DNA of 58,334 nt from Victivallales bacterium. Lineage in GTDB: Bacteria > Verrucomicrobiota > Lentisphaeria > Victivallales > GWF2-38-69. Where the stretch lies: the NCBI GenBank assembly GCA_021733985.1, contig JAIPJT010000012.1, forward strand, positions 1-58,334, read 5' to 3'. The position numbers and the translations under genes were made by a program. Each line of letters starts with the position of its first letter. Position 1 is the first letter of the stretch. Below, one piece after another: positions 1-7,425 of this stretch. The notes beneath the pieces were generated by a model. That model made no database searches. It had not been told where the DNA came from and saw nothing but the letters and a program-made list of their open reading frames with translations.

Positions 1-3
1 GAC

Positions 4-93
4 GTTGGAGTTCACACTTTAGTGTGTTAGGCAGAATATTCAGCCAGACAAGCTAATCACGTCATTCGACACGACAAGAGCTTGAACTCCAAC
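4..93. repeat. Palindromic intergenic repeat, copy 1
   Basis: The ends are perfect inverted repeats of 11 bases: GTTGGAGTTCA at 4-14 and its complement at 83-93. Directly inside the left end is the hairpin CACACTTTAGTGTG (13-26). A related copy lies at 49156-49213, with the same GTTGGA start and a hairpin at the same place but a different stem sequence. This is a non-coding dispersed element; its function is unknown. Confidence 0.5.
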
Positions 94-121
94 CATACAC
101 TAAAATTTGATGCTCAATTTC

Positions 122-138
122 TTAATTCAATGACATTG
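122..138 (+). repeat. Solo terminal repeat of the 219-bp element
   Basis: TTAATTCAATGACATTG is identical to the right terminal inverted repeat at 39605-39621. The roughly 30 bases before it are only loosely similar to the element, so this looks like a decayed or end-only copy. A second partial copy of the CATTGATCA sequence follows at 155-163. Confidence 0.45.
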
Positions 139-500
139 ATCAGCTATCCAGTGTCATTGATCAATGATCGGTTATTGAGTCTTAAGAAACCTTAAACCCA
201 AATTATGCAGATTTCAGATAAACAGCGAAATTCAAGGAACAAAATATACAAACCCGTTAATACATTAAAATGCGAGGATCGGGTGTCTGAATATTCAGTA
301 GACATTGCATGCAGAAATTTTAAATATATTGAGCCGTATAATGGCGTTTTTTTTAGCTGTTTCCTGTCTTTTCTAAACAAAACAATACAGCAGCACCTGA
401 AAGTTAAAGAAAAAAACGGAACCGTCGGCAGAATAATCTTCCGCAAGGCGTGTATCTTTTCATATAACGGGCATTAACTGACGATCCTATATAAAAAATC

Positions 501-1802
501 CTATATTTTCCCTTTCAGCCCTTCGAGCTCACTGTAAACAATCTCACCGCCAACAACTGTACATACGGCTTTGCCTTTTACTTTTTTTCGGTTAAATGGT
601 GTATTTCTGGATTTGCTGTAAAAATTATGTTTATTAACAGCGTGTTCCTTTTCCACATCAAGCACAGTTAAGTCAGCCTGTAACCCGATTTCAATAGTCC
701 CAAGGTCATCGCGTCTTAAAACTTCAGCGGGGCCTGTAGTAAATTTAGCTACAAGTTCACTCAATGAAAGCACGTCTCTGTGGTAGAGTTCTGTAAGTAC
801 AATCGGAACAGCCGTTTCCAAACCGATCATTCCGAAAGGTGCATAGGCAAATTCCTTCAGTTTATCTGTTTCGGCATGCGGTGCATGGTCGGTTGCTATT
901 ACATCTATAGTATTGTCTTTCAATCCTTCTATCAGAGCCTGTCTGTCAGTCTCGGTTCTCAGCGGGGGATTAACTTTATATCGCGTATCGAAGTTTTTTA
1001 TACAGTCATCAGTCAGCGACAGATGATGCGGAGTAACTTCAGCCGTAACATTTATCCCTCTTTTTTTCGCATCTCTTATTAGATAAACACTTTCATCAGC
1101 ACTCACATGCTGAATATGGACAGTTGTTTCAGCTTCTTTTGCAAGGGCAATGTCCCTTGCAACCATTATCGCTTCGGCGGATTTAGGGATACCTTTCAGC
1201 CCGTTTACAGCAGCCCAGTATCCGTCATGAGCATGGCCGTTTTCCGCCAATGAATCCTCTTCGCAGTGTTCAAGAACCGGCATATTAAATGTTTTCGCAT
1301 ACTCGAGAACATGCAGTAAAAGATCGGAATTCTGCACACATCTGCCGTCATCAGTAACGGCAACGACACCGGCTTTACTGAAACTACCGATACCGGTCAT
1401 ATCTTTACCCTCGCTGTTTTTAGTAATAGCCGCAGCCGGGAGTACATTTACAACTGCTGTTTTTTGAGCTTTTCTCCTCAGATATTCAACTGCAGCGGTG
1501 GAATCGACGACAGGAGAGGTATTAGGCATGGCAACAACTGTAGTAAAACCGCCGGCGGCGGCGGCCATTGTTCCGGTTTCAATTGTTTCCCTGTCTTTTC
1601 CGCCGGGATCTCTTAAATGGACATGTAAATCGATAAAACCGGGGGTTAGAACTTTGTTTTTAAGATTTATCACCTCAGCATTGTTAAGAGTTTTAGGATC
1701 AGTAAAAATGCCGTTTGATACTCCTATATCTATAACAGAGTCTATCTTCTTTTTAGGGTCAATTACCCTCGCCCCTTTAAATATGTAGCTTTTTGTTTTC
1801 AT
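501..1802 (-). CDS. pyrC: Dihydroorotase
   Basis: Catalyses the reversible cyclisation of carbamoyl-aspartate to dihydroorotate, the third step of pyrimidine synthesis, in the cytoplasm. The 433 residues fit the class I bacterial type. The metal-binding HVH lies at 60-62 within HVHLRDPG, further conserved histidines occur near 179 (EHCEE) and 232 (QHVSA), and the catalytic aspartate is in the DHAPH motif at 305-309. D152 (VTDDGR) occupies the region where class I enzymes place a metal-ligand acid. The gene is last in pyrR-pyrB-pyrC, 54 bases after pyrB, all on the minus strand. Regulation by PyrR is inferred from the operon. Nothing appears truncated. Confidence 0.95.
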   Translation of the reverse strand: MKTKSYIFKGARVIDPKKKIDSVIDIGVSNGIFTDPKTLNNAEVINLKNKVLTPGFIDLHVHLRDPGGKDRETIETGTMAAAAGGFTTVVAMPNTSPVVDSTAAVEYLRRKAQKTAVVNVLPAAAITKNSEGKDMTGIGSFSKAGVVAVTDDGRCVQNSDLLLHVLEYAKTFNMPVLEHCEEDSLAENGHAHDGYWAAVNGLKGIPKSAEAIMVARDIALAKEAETTVHIQHVSADESVYLIRDAKKRGINVTAEVTPHHLSLTDDCIKNFDTRYKVNPPLRTETDRQALIEGLKDNTIDVIATDHAPHAETDKLKEFAYAPFGMIGLETAVPIVLTELYHRDVLSLSELVAKFTTGPAEVLRRDDLGTIEIGLQADLTVLDVEKEHAVNKHNFYSKSRNTPFNRKKVKGKAVCTVVGGEIVYSELEGLKGKI

Positions 1803-1856
1803 TTTAATACTTTTCTGTCCTTAATTTATTCTTAGATACGGTATATCAATCTTTTA

Positions 1857-2792
1857 TCAATTCCCTAAACAGCCGGCTATCAGATACAATACTCCCATTC
1901 TTACGGCAAGGCCGTTGGTAACCTGTTCAAGTATAACTGACTGAGGCCCGTCAGCAATGTGAGATTCGACCTCGACGCCCCTGTTTATCGGTCCCGGATG
2001 CATAATTAAAGCATCAGGCTTTACATATTTTATAGTTTCACTGTTGATACCGTATATAGAAGCATACTCACTAATACTTGGAAAATATGAAGCCTGCTGC
2101 CGTTCCCTCTGTATACGGAGCATATTAATAACATCGGCATTTTCTATAGCATTCCTTAGGTTATCGCATACTCTTACGCCAAGTTTTCTGAATTCTCTCG
2201 GCAGCAGTGTTGCCGGCCCGCAGATAGTAACTTTTGCCCCCATCTTCAGCAGTCCGATAATATCGCTTCTTGCAACCCTGCTGTGAAGTATATCTCCTAC
2301 AATAGCAACATTAAGCCCTTCAAGGCTGCCTTTTTTCTCTCTCATTGTAAAAATATCGAGCAGAGCCTGTGTCGGATGTCCGTGGGCACCGTCTCCGGCA
2401 TTGACAATACCGCAGCTGAGCCTTTCTGATAAAAGTTTATGTGCTCCGGAGGCAGCATGGCGCATAACTATAATATCAACCTGAAGTGATTCTATATTCT
2501 TAAGGGTGTCAAGAAGAGTTTCCCCTTTTATAAGACTGCTTGTCGAAGAGGTCATATTTATTATATCGGCACTGAGCCTCTGTTCCGCAAGCTCAAAGGA
2601 AACTCTTGTTCTTGTACTTGGTTCAACAAAAAAGTTTACAACTGTTTTACCTCTCAGTGCAGGAACTTTTTTGACTCTTCTTCTATTAACCTTTTTGAAT
2701 TCTGCAGCAGTATCGAGAATCAGGGTAAGTTCATCAGCTGTTAACTCACTTAAACTGATTAAATCTTTTTTAGTCCAAAGTTTTTCTATCAT
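1857..2792 (-). CDS. pyrB: Aspartate carbamoyltransferase catalytic subunit
   Basis: Condenses carbamoyl phosphate with aspartate, the committed step of pyrimidine synthesis. The 311 residues are the usual catalytic-chain length. The carbamoyl-phosphate motif STRTR is at 59-63, the mobile-loop lysine lies in SSLIKGE (85-91), HPTQ is at 139-142, and HPGPINRG near the C-terminus is typical. No regulatory pyrI chain is present in the window, so the enzyme probably belongs to the unregulated or PyrR-controlled kind. It starts 13 bases after the pyrR stop, consistent with one transcript. Confidence 0.95.
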   Translation of the reverse strand: MIEKLWTKKDLISLSELTADELTLILDTAAEFKKVNRRRVKKVPALRGKTVVNFFVEPSTRTRVSFELAEQRLSADIINMTSSTSSLIKGETLLDTLKNIESLQVDIIVMRHAASGAHKLLSERLSCGIVNAGDGAHGHPTQALLDIFTMREKKGSLEGLNVAIVGDILHSRVARSDIIGLLKMGAKVTICGPATLLPREFRKLGVRVCDNLRNAIENADVINMLRIQRERQQASYFPSISEYASIYGINSETIKYVKPDALIMHPGPINRGVEVESHIADGPQSVILEQVTNGLAVRMGVLYLIAGCLGN

Positions 2793-2805
2793 TTTTTCAA
2801 GATCC

Positions 2806-3354
2806 CTATAAGTATTTAACTAAAACAGCGTCTTCATCATCGCACTCTTCAAGGTTCACATAAACTCTTTTATTGTCAGGGACTGCATATTTCATTCCAA
2901 CAAAGTCAGAATGAATGGGGAATTCTCTGCCTTTTCTCTCGACGAGGACAGCCACTTTGATTGATTTTGGCCGACCATAATCAGTAATTGCATCAAGTGC
3001 AGCTCTTATTGTTCTGCCGCGCCAAAGAACATCATCTACAAGAATTATATCTTTATCATTGACGTCAAAAGGGATACTCGTTTCCAGGATTACCGGAAGA
3101 GTTTTTCTCATACCAATATCGTCCCTGTACATACTGGTATCAAGTGTTCCGGATTTAGGTTCATAACCTGTAAATTCCTTAAGTTTAGCGCATAACCTTT
3201 TGGACAGAGGGACCCCCCTTAACTGAATACCGATAAGTATCAGTTCAGAAAGTTCTTCTCCGGGAAATGCTTCAGCAAGCTCAAAGGCAAGTTTGTCTAT
3301 CGCGCGTTTTATTGCACTCTCTGTCATGAGATGGTTCTTTCGGTTGGAACTCAT
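2806..3354 (-). CDS. pyrR: Pyrimidine operon regulator / uracil phosphoribosyltransferase PyrR
   Basis: PyrR binds UMP and pyrimidine mRNA leaders to favour termination, and usually also has uracil phosphoribosyltransferase activity. The 182 residues contain the PRPP-binding motif IILVDDVLWRGRT at 103-115, the signature of this phosphoribosyltransferase family, and an N-terminal segment typical of PyrR. It is the first gene of pyrR-pyrB-pyrC. I could not identify a standard PyrR-binding loop in the leader upstream, so the mode of control (RNA attenuation or only the enzymatic role) is open. Confidence 0.92.
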   Translation of the reverse strand: MSSNRKNHLMTESAIKRAIDKLAFELAEAFPGEELSELILIGIQLRGVPLSKRLCAKLKEFTGYEPKSGTLDTSMYRDDIGMRKTLPVILETSIPFDVNDKDIILVDDVLWRGRTIRAALDAITDYGRPKSIKVAVLVERKGREFPIHSDFVGMKYAVPDNKRVYVNLEECDDEDAVLVKYL

Positions 3355-3579
3355 TTTAAAATTCGTCGCCTTCTAATCATAGTTTTCAGTTAAAATCTGC
3401 AGCTGTTTATAAAAAAAATAAAACCGTTCAGAATATTTTTCAGCATTTCAGATTTTGTTTATTTTATAACATATGCATAAACCCGTTTAATTTAATTATT
3501 AATCTTAAATCTTTCAAGGCTCTGCTTTCACATTTACTTATTATTTAAACTTTAGCACTGTTTTATTGTTTAATGATAG

Positions 3580-3657
3580 CAGATTGAACGCTCCAAAGCC
3601 TGTAATTTCAAGCTACAGTAAAAAGAGAAACCGGACCGGCAGTTTGTCGGTCTTTTT
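3580..3657 (+). ncRNA. Candidate small RNA with intrinsic terminator
   Basis: On the plus strand a small hairpin (CTGTA 3600-3604 with TACAG 3614-3618) is followed by an 8-bp stem (3634-3641 with 3645-3652, one G-U pair) and five T residues (3653-3657). No protein gene precedes this terminator on that strand, so a short transcript of roughly 75 bases is the simplest reading. A -10-like TAATGATA is at 3571-3578, but the -35 is poor. It could instead be a leftover terminator. Confidence 0.35.
3634..3657 (+). terminator. Intrinsic terminator
   Basis: GACCGGCA pairs with TGTCGGTC around a three-base loop, then TTTTT follows. On the minus strand the U tract is displaced by about ten bases and is less convincing. 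Confidence 0.55.
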
Positions 3658-3701
3658 CCATAATAAACTGCTGATTAGCGTCTTAAAAAAATTTGGTTTT
3701 T

Positions 3702-3773
3702 AAAATTCAGCATGATTCCGGTTAAGACCGATAGGCTGTCCGGGTGCTAATCACCCGACGTTTAGGGAATTTT
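3702..3773 (+). promoter_or_regulatory. Branched RNA leader candidate
   Basis: Two hairpins, CGGT-TAAG-ACCG (3719-3730) and CGGGTG-CTAAT-CACCCG (3741-3757), are enclosed by the complementary segments AAAATTC (3702-3708) and GAATTTT (3767-3773); ATTCC/GGAAT inside can pair as well. The layout is a three-way junction about 120 bases upstream of the adaptor gene start. It does not match any riboswitch consensus I know. It may be a leader RNA or a DNA palindrome cluster. Confidence 0.4.
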
Positions 3774-3891
3774 GAAAACAGAATAATTCAAAAGAAATTA
3801 AACTGCACCGCTATTGAAATCTTTATTCTCTTTTATTAAAATGTTGTAAACATCCCTGTCAGTGAATAAATAATAACAGAAAGGAAGCACT

Positions 3892-5496
3892 ATGAAATCA
3901 ATTTTTACGAAAATCTGCTGCCTGACAGTTTTTCTAATCCCGCTGTCTTTGTTTGCGGAGGAAAAACCGTTACCGGTAACAGTCCAGGAACTCAAGAAAA
4001 TTTCACCTTCAACCACACAGATCCCTGCGAAAGTAGAGCCTACAGCCAGCGGAAATCTTTTAACGATGCATCCCGGCAGAATAGTATATGTAGCTTCTAT
4101 CGGCGATATAGTATATTCACATGTTAAAGATGAACATGGGAATATTATAAGAAAAGGTTCTCCGGTAGCAATACAGGATACCTCATATAAGGAAAAAGAA
4201 GTTGAACAGGCCAAACTTGCATTAACAGAAGCACTTACAGATTTAAAACTTGCTCAGGAAAATTTTGAAAGGGACAAGAAGCTGGTAAAGAGCAGCGCTG
4301 TATCTGTAAAACAGATGCAAACTACTACTGAAAATTATCAGTCAGCAAAGATCAATGTAGTTAAGTGTGAGACAGCACTTAAAGAAGCCAGGGAACATCT
4401 GGAAAACTGCTATATTTACCCTGATTATACAGGCCAGGTTCAGGAGGTGTATGCTACGCCGGGCGAATTTATGGATAAACACAAGAAAGTGGCTAAAGTA
4501 ACTATATTGAATCCTGTATATGCAAAATTGAAACTGCCTATAACCCTTACCGATAAAATCAACATAGAAAATGAAGTGAATGTTTATACGGAAGGGTCGG
4601 AAAAACCTGAAAAAGGGGTACTTGCAATAAACCCTACCGATCCGACTATTGTTAATGTACTTTTCACTAATCGCCTTATAGACATGTCTATAAGAAACCT
4701 GAACCCGGAAGAACAGAAATTGCCTGTTGTTACTGATTTAAGGTTTGTAGGGCATATTTACGGCACAAAGAAAATGTTTGAAAAAGGGGAGTTTGATTCT
4801 ACAAAAATAAATCTGGGTGTCCCTCAAAATGCGATTAAGAAAGATGAAAAAGGATATTTTGTCTGGAAAGCGGAAGGACAGCGCGGTATAACGGGAAAAA
4901 TTAATTATAAATTCAAAATTAAAAAGGTCTATGTAACACCCGGAGACATAACCCGCGATGTTACTATGCTGTTCAATTTGTCCAGCTATTACAGGTCCAT
5001 TAAAAAATGTGACAACCTGAAACCCCTCAGTATCATTATTCCCAATCCTCCCAAAAATGTAAAGGACGGGGATATGGTTATATACAAAAGAACAAAGTGG
5101 AAATTCTCAATTAACCAGAAGGTATGGATAGTTATAAAAGGCCTTTCCAGCCCGGGAATATACGTACCCGAAAACTCTGTATTCGATATTTATTTCGGAC
5201 AGCCGAAAGTGTGTCTTGTAAAAGATGGAAAAATCGAATATGCAAAAGTTAATCTGAAAGGTTATCACGACCATTATGTAAAAATAACCGGCCCCAAGAT
5301 AAAAGAGGGTGAGCAGGTTTTAATACATAAAGATAATATTTTCAAAGAAATCTATGATGGAAGAAAAGTTAAAGTCACCGACCAAATAAGAGTACCGCAT
5401 AGGCTTTCCAAGGATGTTATAACAATTTATAACCCGATTAAAAGCTGCGGTCATAAAAACCCGGAATTTTCAGCAAAAAGCAGTCTGGAAAAATAG
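3892..5496 (+). CDS. Periplasmic adaptor-like protein of an efflux system (HlyD/RND type)
   Basis: A secreted or periplasmic adaptor that would bridge an inner-membrane pump and the outer membrane. A signal peptide covers about residues 1-22 (hydrophobic core, then FAEE). Residues about 100-170 form a lysine- and alanine-rich coiled-coil segment (KEVEQAKLALTEAL onward) flanked by lipoyl-like halves ending near DYTGQVQEVYATPGEF, the usual adaptor hairpin. At 534 residues it is longer than typical adaptors; the C-terminal 300 residues are less recognisable. No pump gene sits beside it, which is unusual: it may work with a pump elsewhere. The start follows GAAAGGAAG, a good ribosome site. It ends just before a shared terminator. 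Confidence 0.7.
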   Translation: MKSIFTKICCLTVFLIPLSLFAEEKPLPVTVQELKKISPSTTQIPAKVEPTASGNLLTMHPGRIVYVASIGDIVYSHVKDEHGNIIRKGSPVAIQDTSYKEKEVEQAKLALTEALTDLKLAQENFERDKKLVKSSAVSVKQMQTTTENYQSAKINVVKCETALKEAREHLENCYIYPDYTGQVQEVYATPGEFMDKHKKVAKVTILNPVYAKLKLPITLTDKINIENEVNVYTEGSEKPEKGVLAINPTDPTIVNVLFTNRLIDMSIRNLNPEEQKLPVVTDLRFVGHIYGTKKMFEKGEFDSTKINLGVPQNAIKKDEKGYFVWKAEGQRGITGKINYKFKIKKVYVTPGDITRDVTMLFNLSSYYRSIKKCDNLKPLSIIIPNPPKNVKDGDMVIYKRTKWKFSINQKVWIVIKGLSSPGIYVPENSVFDIYFGQPKVCLVKDGKIEYAKVNLKGYHDHYVKITGPKIKEGEQVLIHKDNIFKEIYDGRKVKVTDQIRVPHRLSKDVITIYNPIKSCGHKNPEFSAKSSLEK

Positions 5497-5518
5497 TTAT
5501 AACTTAAATTTCAAATAT

Positions 5519-5548
5519 AAAAGCCTTCCCACTGCGGGAAGGCTTTTT
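5519..5548. terminator. Bidirectional intrinsic terminator
   Basis: A perfect 8-bp stem GCCTTCCC / GGGAAGGC (5523-5530, 5536-5543) with loop ACTGC is flanked by AAAA on the left and TTTTT on the right, so it can stop transcription from both sides. It serves the convergent adaptor gene (plus) and the Hsp20 operon (minus). Confidence 0.92.
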
Positions 5549-5587
5549 GTTTCAATTAGTCATTTGAGTAAAAAATAAGCCTGTATT

Positions 5588-6097
5588 TTATTTATTTACA
5601 GCTATCTTTTTTACTTCAGTTTTTTTCTTTTCTGTTTTTGGCAGAGTTACAGAAAGCTCACCATTTTTAAAGTTTGCCTTAACATTTTCTACATCTACAT
5701 CTTCTGAAAGCTCAAAGGCCCTTTCGAACTTACCGAATGCTCTTTCAGAGACATAGTAGTTTTTCTTTTCCTCTTCTTTTTCAGTTTCCTTTTCCCCTTT
5801 TATGGTTAAAGTGCTTCCGTCAATAGATACGTCTATATCCTTTTCAGTCATTCCAGGAAGCTCTGCTTTAACCTCATAAGATTCATCTGATTCAACTACA
5901 TCAAACTTAGGGTTGAAAGATGTATTCTTTCGTTCAAGAGAAAAAGAAGAACCAGTCATAAAATCGTTAAAGAAATTGTTTACATGATTTTGAAATTCTT
6001 CAAACATTTCATTTGGATTAAAATTTTTTAATCCATGAAAACCTTTTTTGGGTACCAGTCCTTTTTTCATTTCAATCACTCCTTTCCTTGTTTTCAT
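5588..6097 (-). CDS. Small heat shock protein Hsp20 (third of three)
   Basis: ATP-independent holdase of the alpha-crystallin family, keeping unfolded proteins soluble in the cytoplasm. The alpha-crystallin domain covers about residues 60-160: NPKFDVVESDESYEVKAELPGM at its start and the strand ending in GELSVTLPK. The long N-terminal arm includes FNPNEMFEEFQNHVNNFFNDF, like the first member of the cluster. A short KKTEVKKI C-terminal tail carries the usual I-x-V-like region only weakly. The upstream ATG (MKTRKG) and the ATG at residue 10 (MKKGL) are both possible starts. It is the distal gene of the three-gene operon, 43 bases after the middle one. Confidence 0.88.
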   Translation of the reverse strand: MKTRKGVIEMKKGLVPKKGFHGLKNFNPNEMFEEFQNHVNNFFNDFMTGSSFSLERKNTSFNPKFDVVESDESYEVKAELPGMTEKDIDVSIDGSTLTIKGEKETEKEEEKKNYYVSERAFGKFERAFELSEDVDVENVKANFKNGELSVTLPKTEKKKTEVKKIAVNK

Positions 6098-6140
6098 TTA
6101 TAATCAAAGTAAGAGCAGTGCACTTCTGTGCACTCTCAAA

Positions 6141-6539
6141 CTATCCAATTTCAACATTTATTTTTTTGGGTTTTACTTTTTCAGATTTCGGCAGAACAAC
6201 CCTTAATACGCCGTCTCTGATTTTGGCACTTATACCCTCAACATTAATATCAGTCAAAAGTGTAAATGATCTTTTAAACATACCTGTTACAAATCCTCTG
6301 TTTACAATCTGCTTACCTTCAACAGATTCCATATTTTCCTGAGTTCCCATAAGCGTTATTACATCATCTTCGTAAGAGACTTCAACACTTTTTTCACTGA
6401 CCCCTGGCATATCACAGAGTATCACTATAGAATCTTTCTCCTCATAAATATCTGTAGGAGGAGTCATCACCGGTATATTTTTTGCCATTTCAGCATTTTT
6501 GCTGTTTTCCGTTTCCTGTAAATTTTCCTTATTATTCAT
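6141..6539 (-). CDS. Small heat shock protein Hsp20 (middle, divergent)
   Basis: Alpha-crystallin family chaperone, 132 residues. The N-terminal arm is short and polar (NNKENLQETENSKNAEMAKN) and lacks the phenylalanine-rich segment of its neighbours. The crystallin domain runs from about residue 30 (PPTDIYEEKDSIVILCDMPG) to DGVLRVVLPKSE. The missing hydrophobic arm suggests a partner subunit that joins mixed oligomers rather than a stand-alone holdase; that is inference. It lies between the two other hsp20 genes, with a good ribosome site (GAGGTGGAATT) just before its ATG. Confidence 0.88.
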   Translation of the reverse strand: MNNKENLQETENSKNAEMAKNIPVMTPPTDIYEEKDSIVILCDMPGVSEKSVEVSYEDDVITLMGTQENMESVEGKQIVNRGFVTGMFKRSFTLLTDINVEGISAKIRDGVLRVVLPKSEKVKPKKINVEIG

Positions 6540-6595
6540 AATTCCACCTCATTTTTAAAATTTGTCATTATAAAGCTTAAACAATTAAAACAACT

Positions 6596-7018
6596 TTATT
6601 CAGTTAAAACTTTAATTTTCTGCGGTTTAGATGTTTCGGCCCGCGGAAGCGTTACCTCCAGAATACCTTTTTTATATTTTGCAGTAATCTTTTCGTTTTC
6701 CACATCGTAAGGCAAACTGAAAGTCCTGATGAACTTACCATATCCCCTTTCTTCTCTGTGTACGACATTTTCCTTGTTTTCCTCTTTTTTCCGTTCTCCT
6801 TCAATTGTCAGTTTGTCACCCTGAACAGTTAAATCTATATCCTCTTTTTTAATACCCGGGATTTCTGCAAGAACTGTAAGTTCTTCTTCATCACCGTAAA
6901 TATTAACTGCCGGATAGGCCTGAGTGGAGGATCCATAGCTGTTAAAAAGCTTATTAACCTCACTGTGCAAATTACGTAATTCCCCGAACGGGTTATCGAA
7001 GTTTAAAAGATTCCACAT
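6596..7018 (-). CDS. Small heat shock protein Hsp20 (first of operon)
   Basis: Canonical class of bacterial Hsp20, 140 residues. The arm MWNLLNFDNPFGELRNLHSEVNKLF is followed by the alpha-crystallin domain from about residue 38 (YPAVNIYGDEEELTVLAEIPGI) to KGILEVTLPRAE, and by a C-terminal PQKIKVLTE tail with the I-x-V motif used in oligomer assembly. A strong AGGAGG ribosome site is seven to eight bases before the ATG. The gene leads the operon; the region upstream has no CIRCE element, so heat control, if present, works another way. Confidence 0.92.
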   Translation of the reverse strand: MWNLLNFDNPFGELRNLHSEVNKLFNSYGSSTQAYPAVNIYGDEEELTVLAEIPGIKKEDIDLTVQGDKLTIEGERKKEENKENVVHREERGYGKFIRTFSLPYDVENEKITAKYKKGILEVTLPRAETSKPQKIKVLTE

Positions 7019-7425
7019 TTTGAACCTCCTTTTTTTTTAAAATTAAATCTTGTTTTCAAAAGAACGCTTTTATATTAGAGCATACACTATGCCAAAACCT
7101 TATATTATTTACTGTTTAGACTATATCAGTTCAAAAAGACAGAAATGCTTTATACAGAAGAGTCTTTTTGTCTCTATTTGCAGCGTTAATAAAATGTGCC
7201 ATATTTACCCTATGTATATTTTGGTATTTTTTTAAACAGTTATTTTTGTTTTTTCTGAATTTTTGCTGTATTTTAATAATTTTCACGGCGGCTGCATGAA
7301 AAACTTTTAGTGAACATTTAGGTAGATTCTCATACACTTAATTAAAAGCTATTTATACTGTAATCCCCTCATGACAGTTCGACACGCAATATTTGAATTC
7401 GAAATAAGACAAGGAAAAGCTGTAA
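7019..7425. other. Divergent intergenic region hsp20 / amidohydrolase
   Basis: About 400 AT-rich bases. An inverted repeat GCATA-CAC-TATGC (7080-7092) lies 62-74 bases upstream of the first hsp20 start and could be an operator. A possible minus-strand promoter has TTGAAC and TAAATA separated by 17 bases between about 7103 and 7131. No CIRCE palindrome is present. Between 7140 and 7400 I see only AT-rich sequence without genes. Confidence 0.5.
7080..7092. promoter_or_regulatory. Short palindrome upstream of hsp20 operon
   Basis: GCATA and TATGC are perfectly complementary around CAC, at a distance that suits an operator for the hsp20 promoter. The protein that might bind is unknown, and a chance occurrence in AT-rich DNA is possible. 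Confidence 0.25.

Larger units (their letters stand above)
1..500. other. Intergenic leader with repeat fragments
   Basis: No convincing gene is seen here; the short open frames lack ribosome sites and family features. The first 95 bases form an imperfect palindromic repeat (separate entry). Bases 122-138 match exactly, 17 of 17, the right terminal repeat of the element at 39403-39621. Beyond 200 the sequence is AT-rich without clear structure. It lies downstream of pyrC, which is on the minus strand, and no strong terminator for that operon is visible. Confidence 0.6.
3355..3891. other. Divergent intergenic region pyrR / adaptor
   Basis: This 537-base gap separates two divergent genes. It holds a two-hairpin region ending in a plus-strand terminator (about 3580-3657) and a branched inverted-repeat structure (3702-3773), listed separately. 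Promoters for both flanking genes must lie here, but I see no strong consensus boxes. Confidence 0.6.

Noticed and set aside
205-477. Open frame of 90 residues near the left end
   Set aside because: No Shine-Dalgarno, no family resemblance, and an overlapping frame on the other strand is of similar quality.
7019-7425. CIRCE element upstream of the hsp20 operon
   Set aside because: No TTAGCACTC-N9-GAGTGCTAA-like sequence is present.
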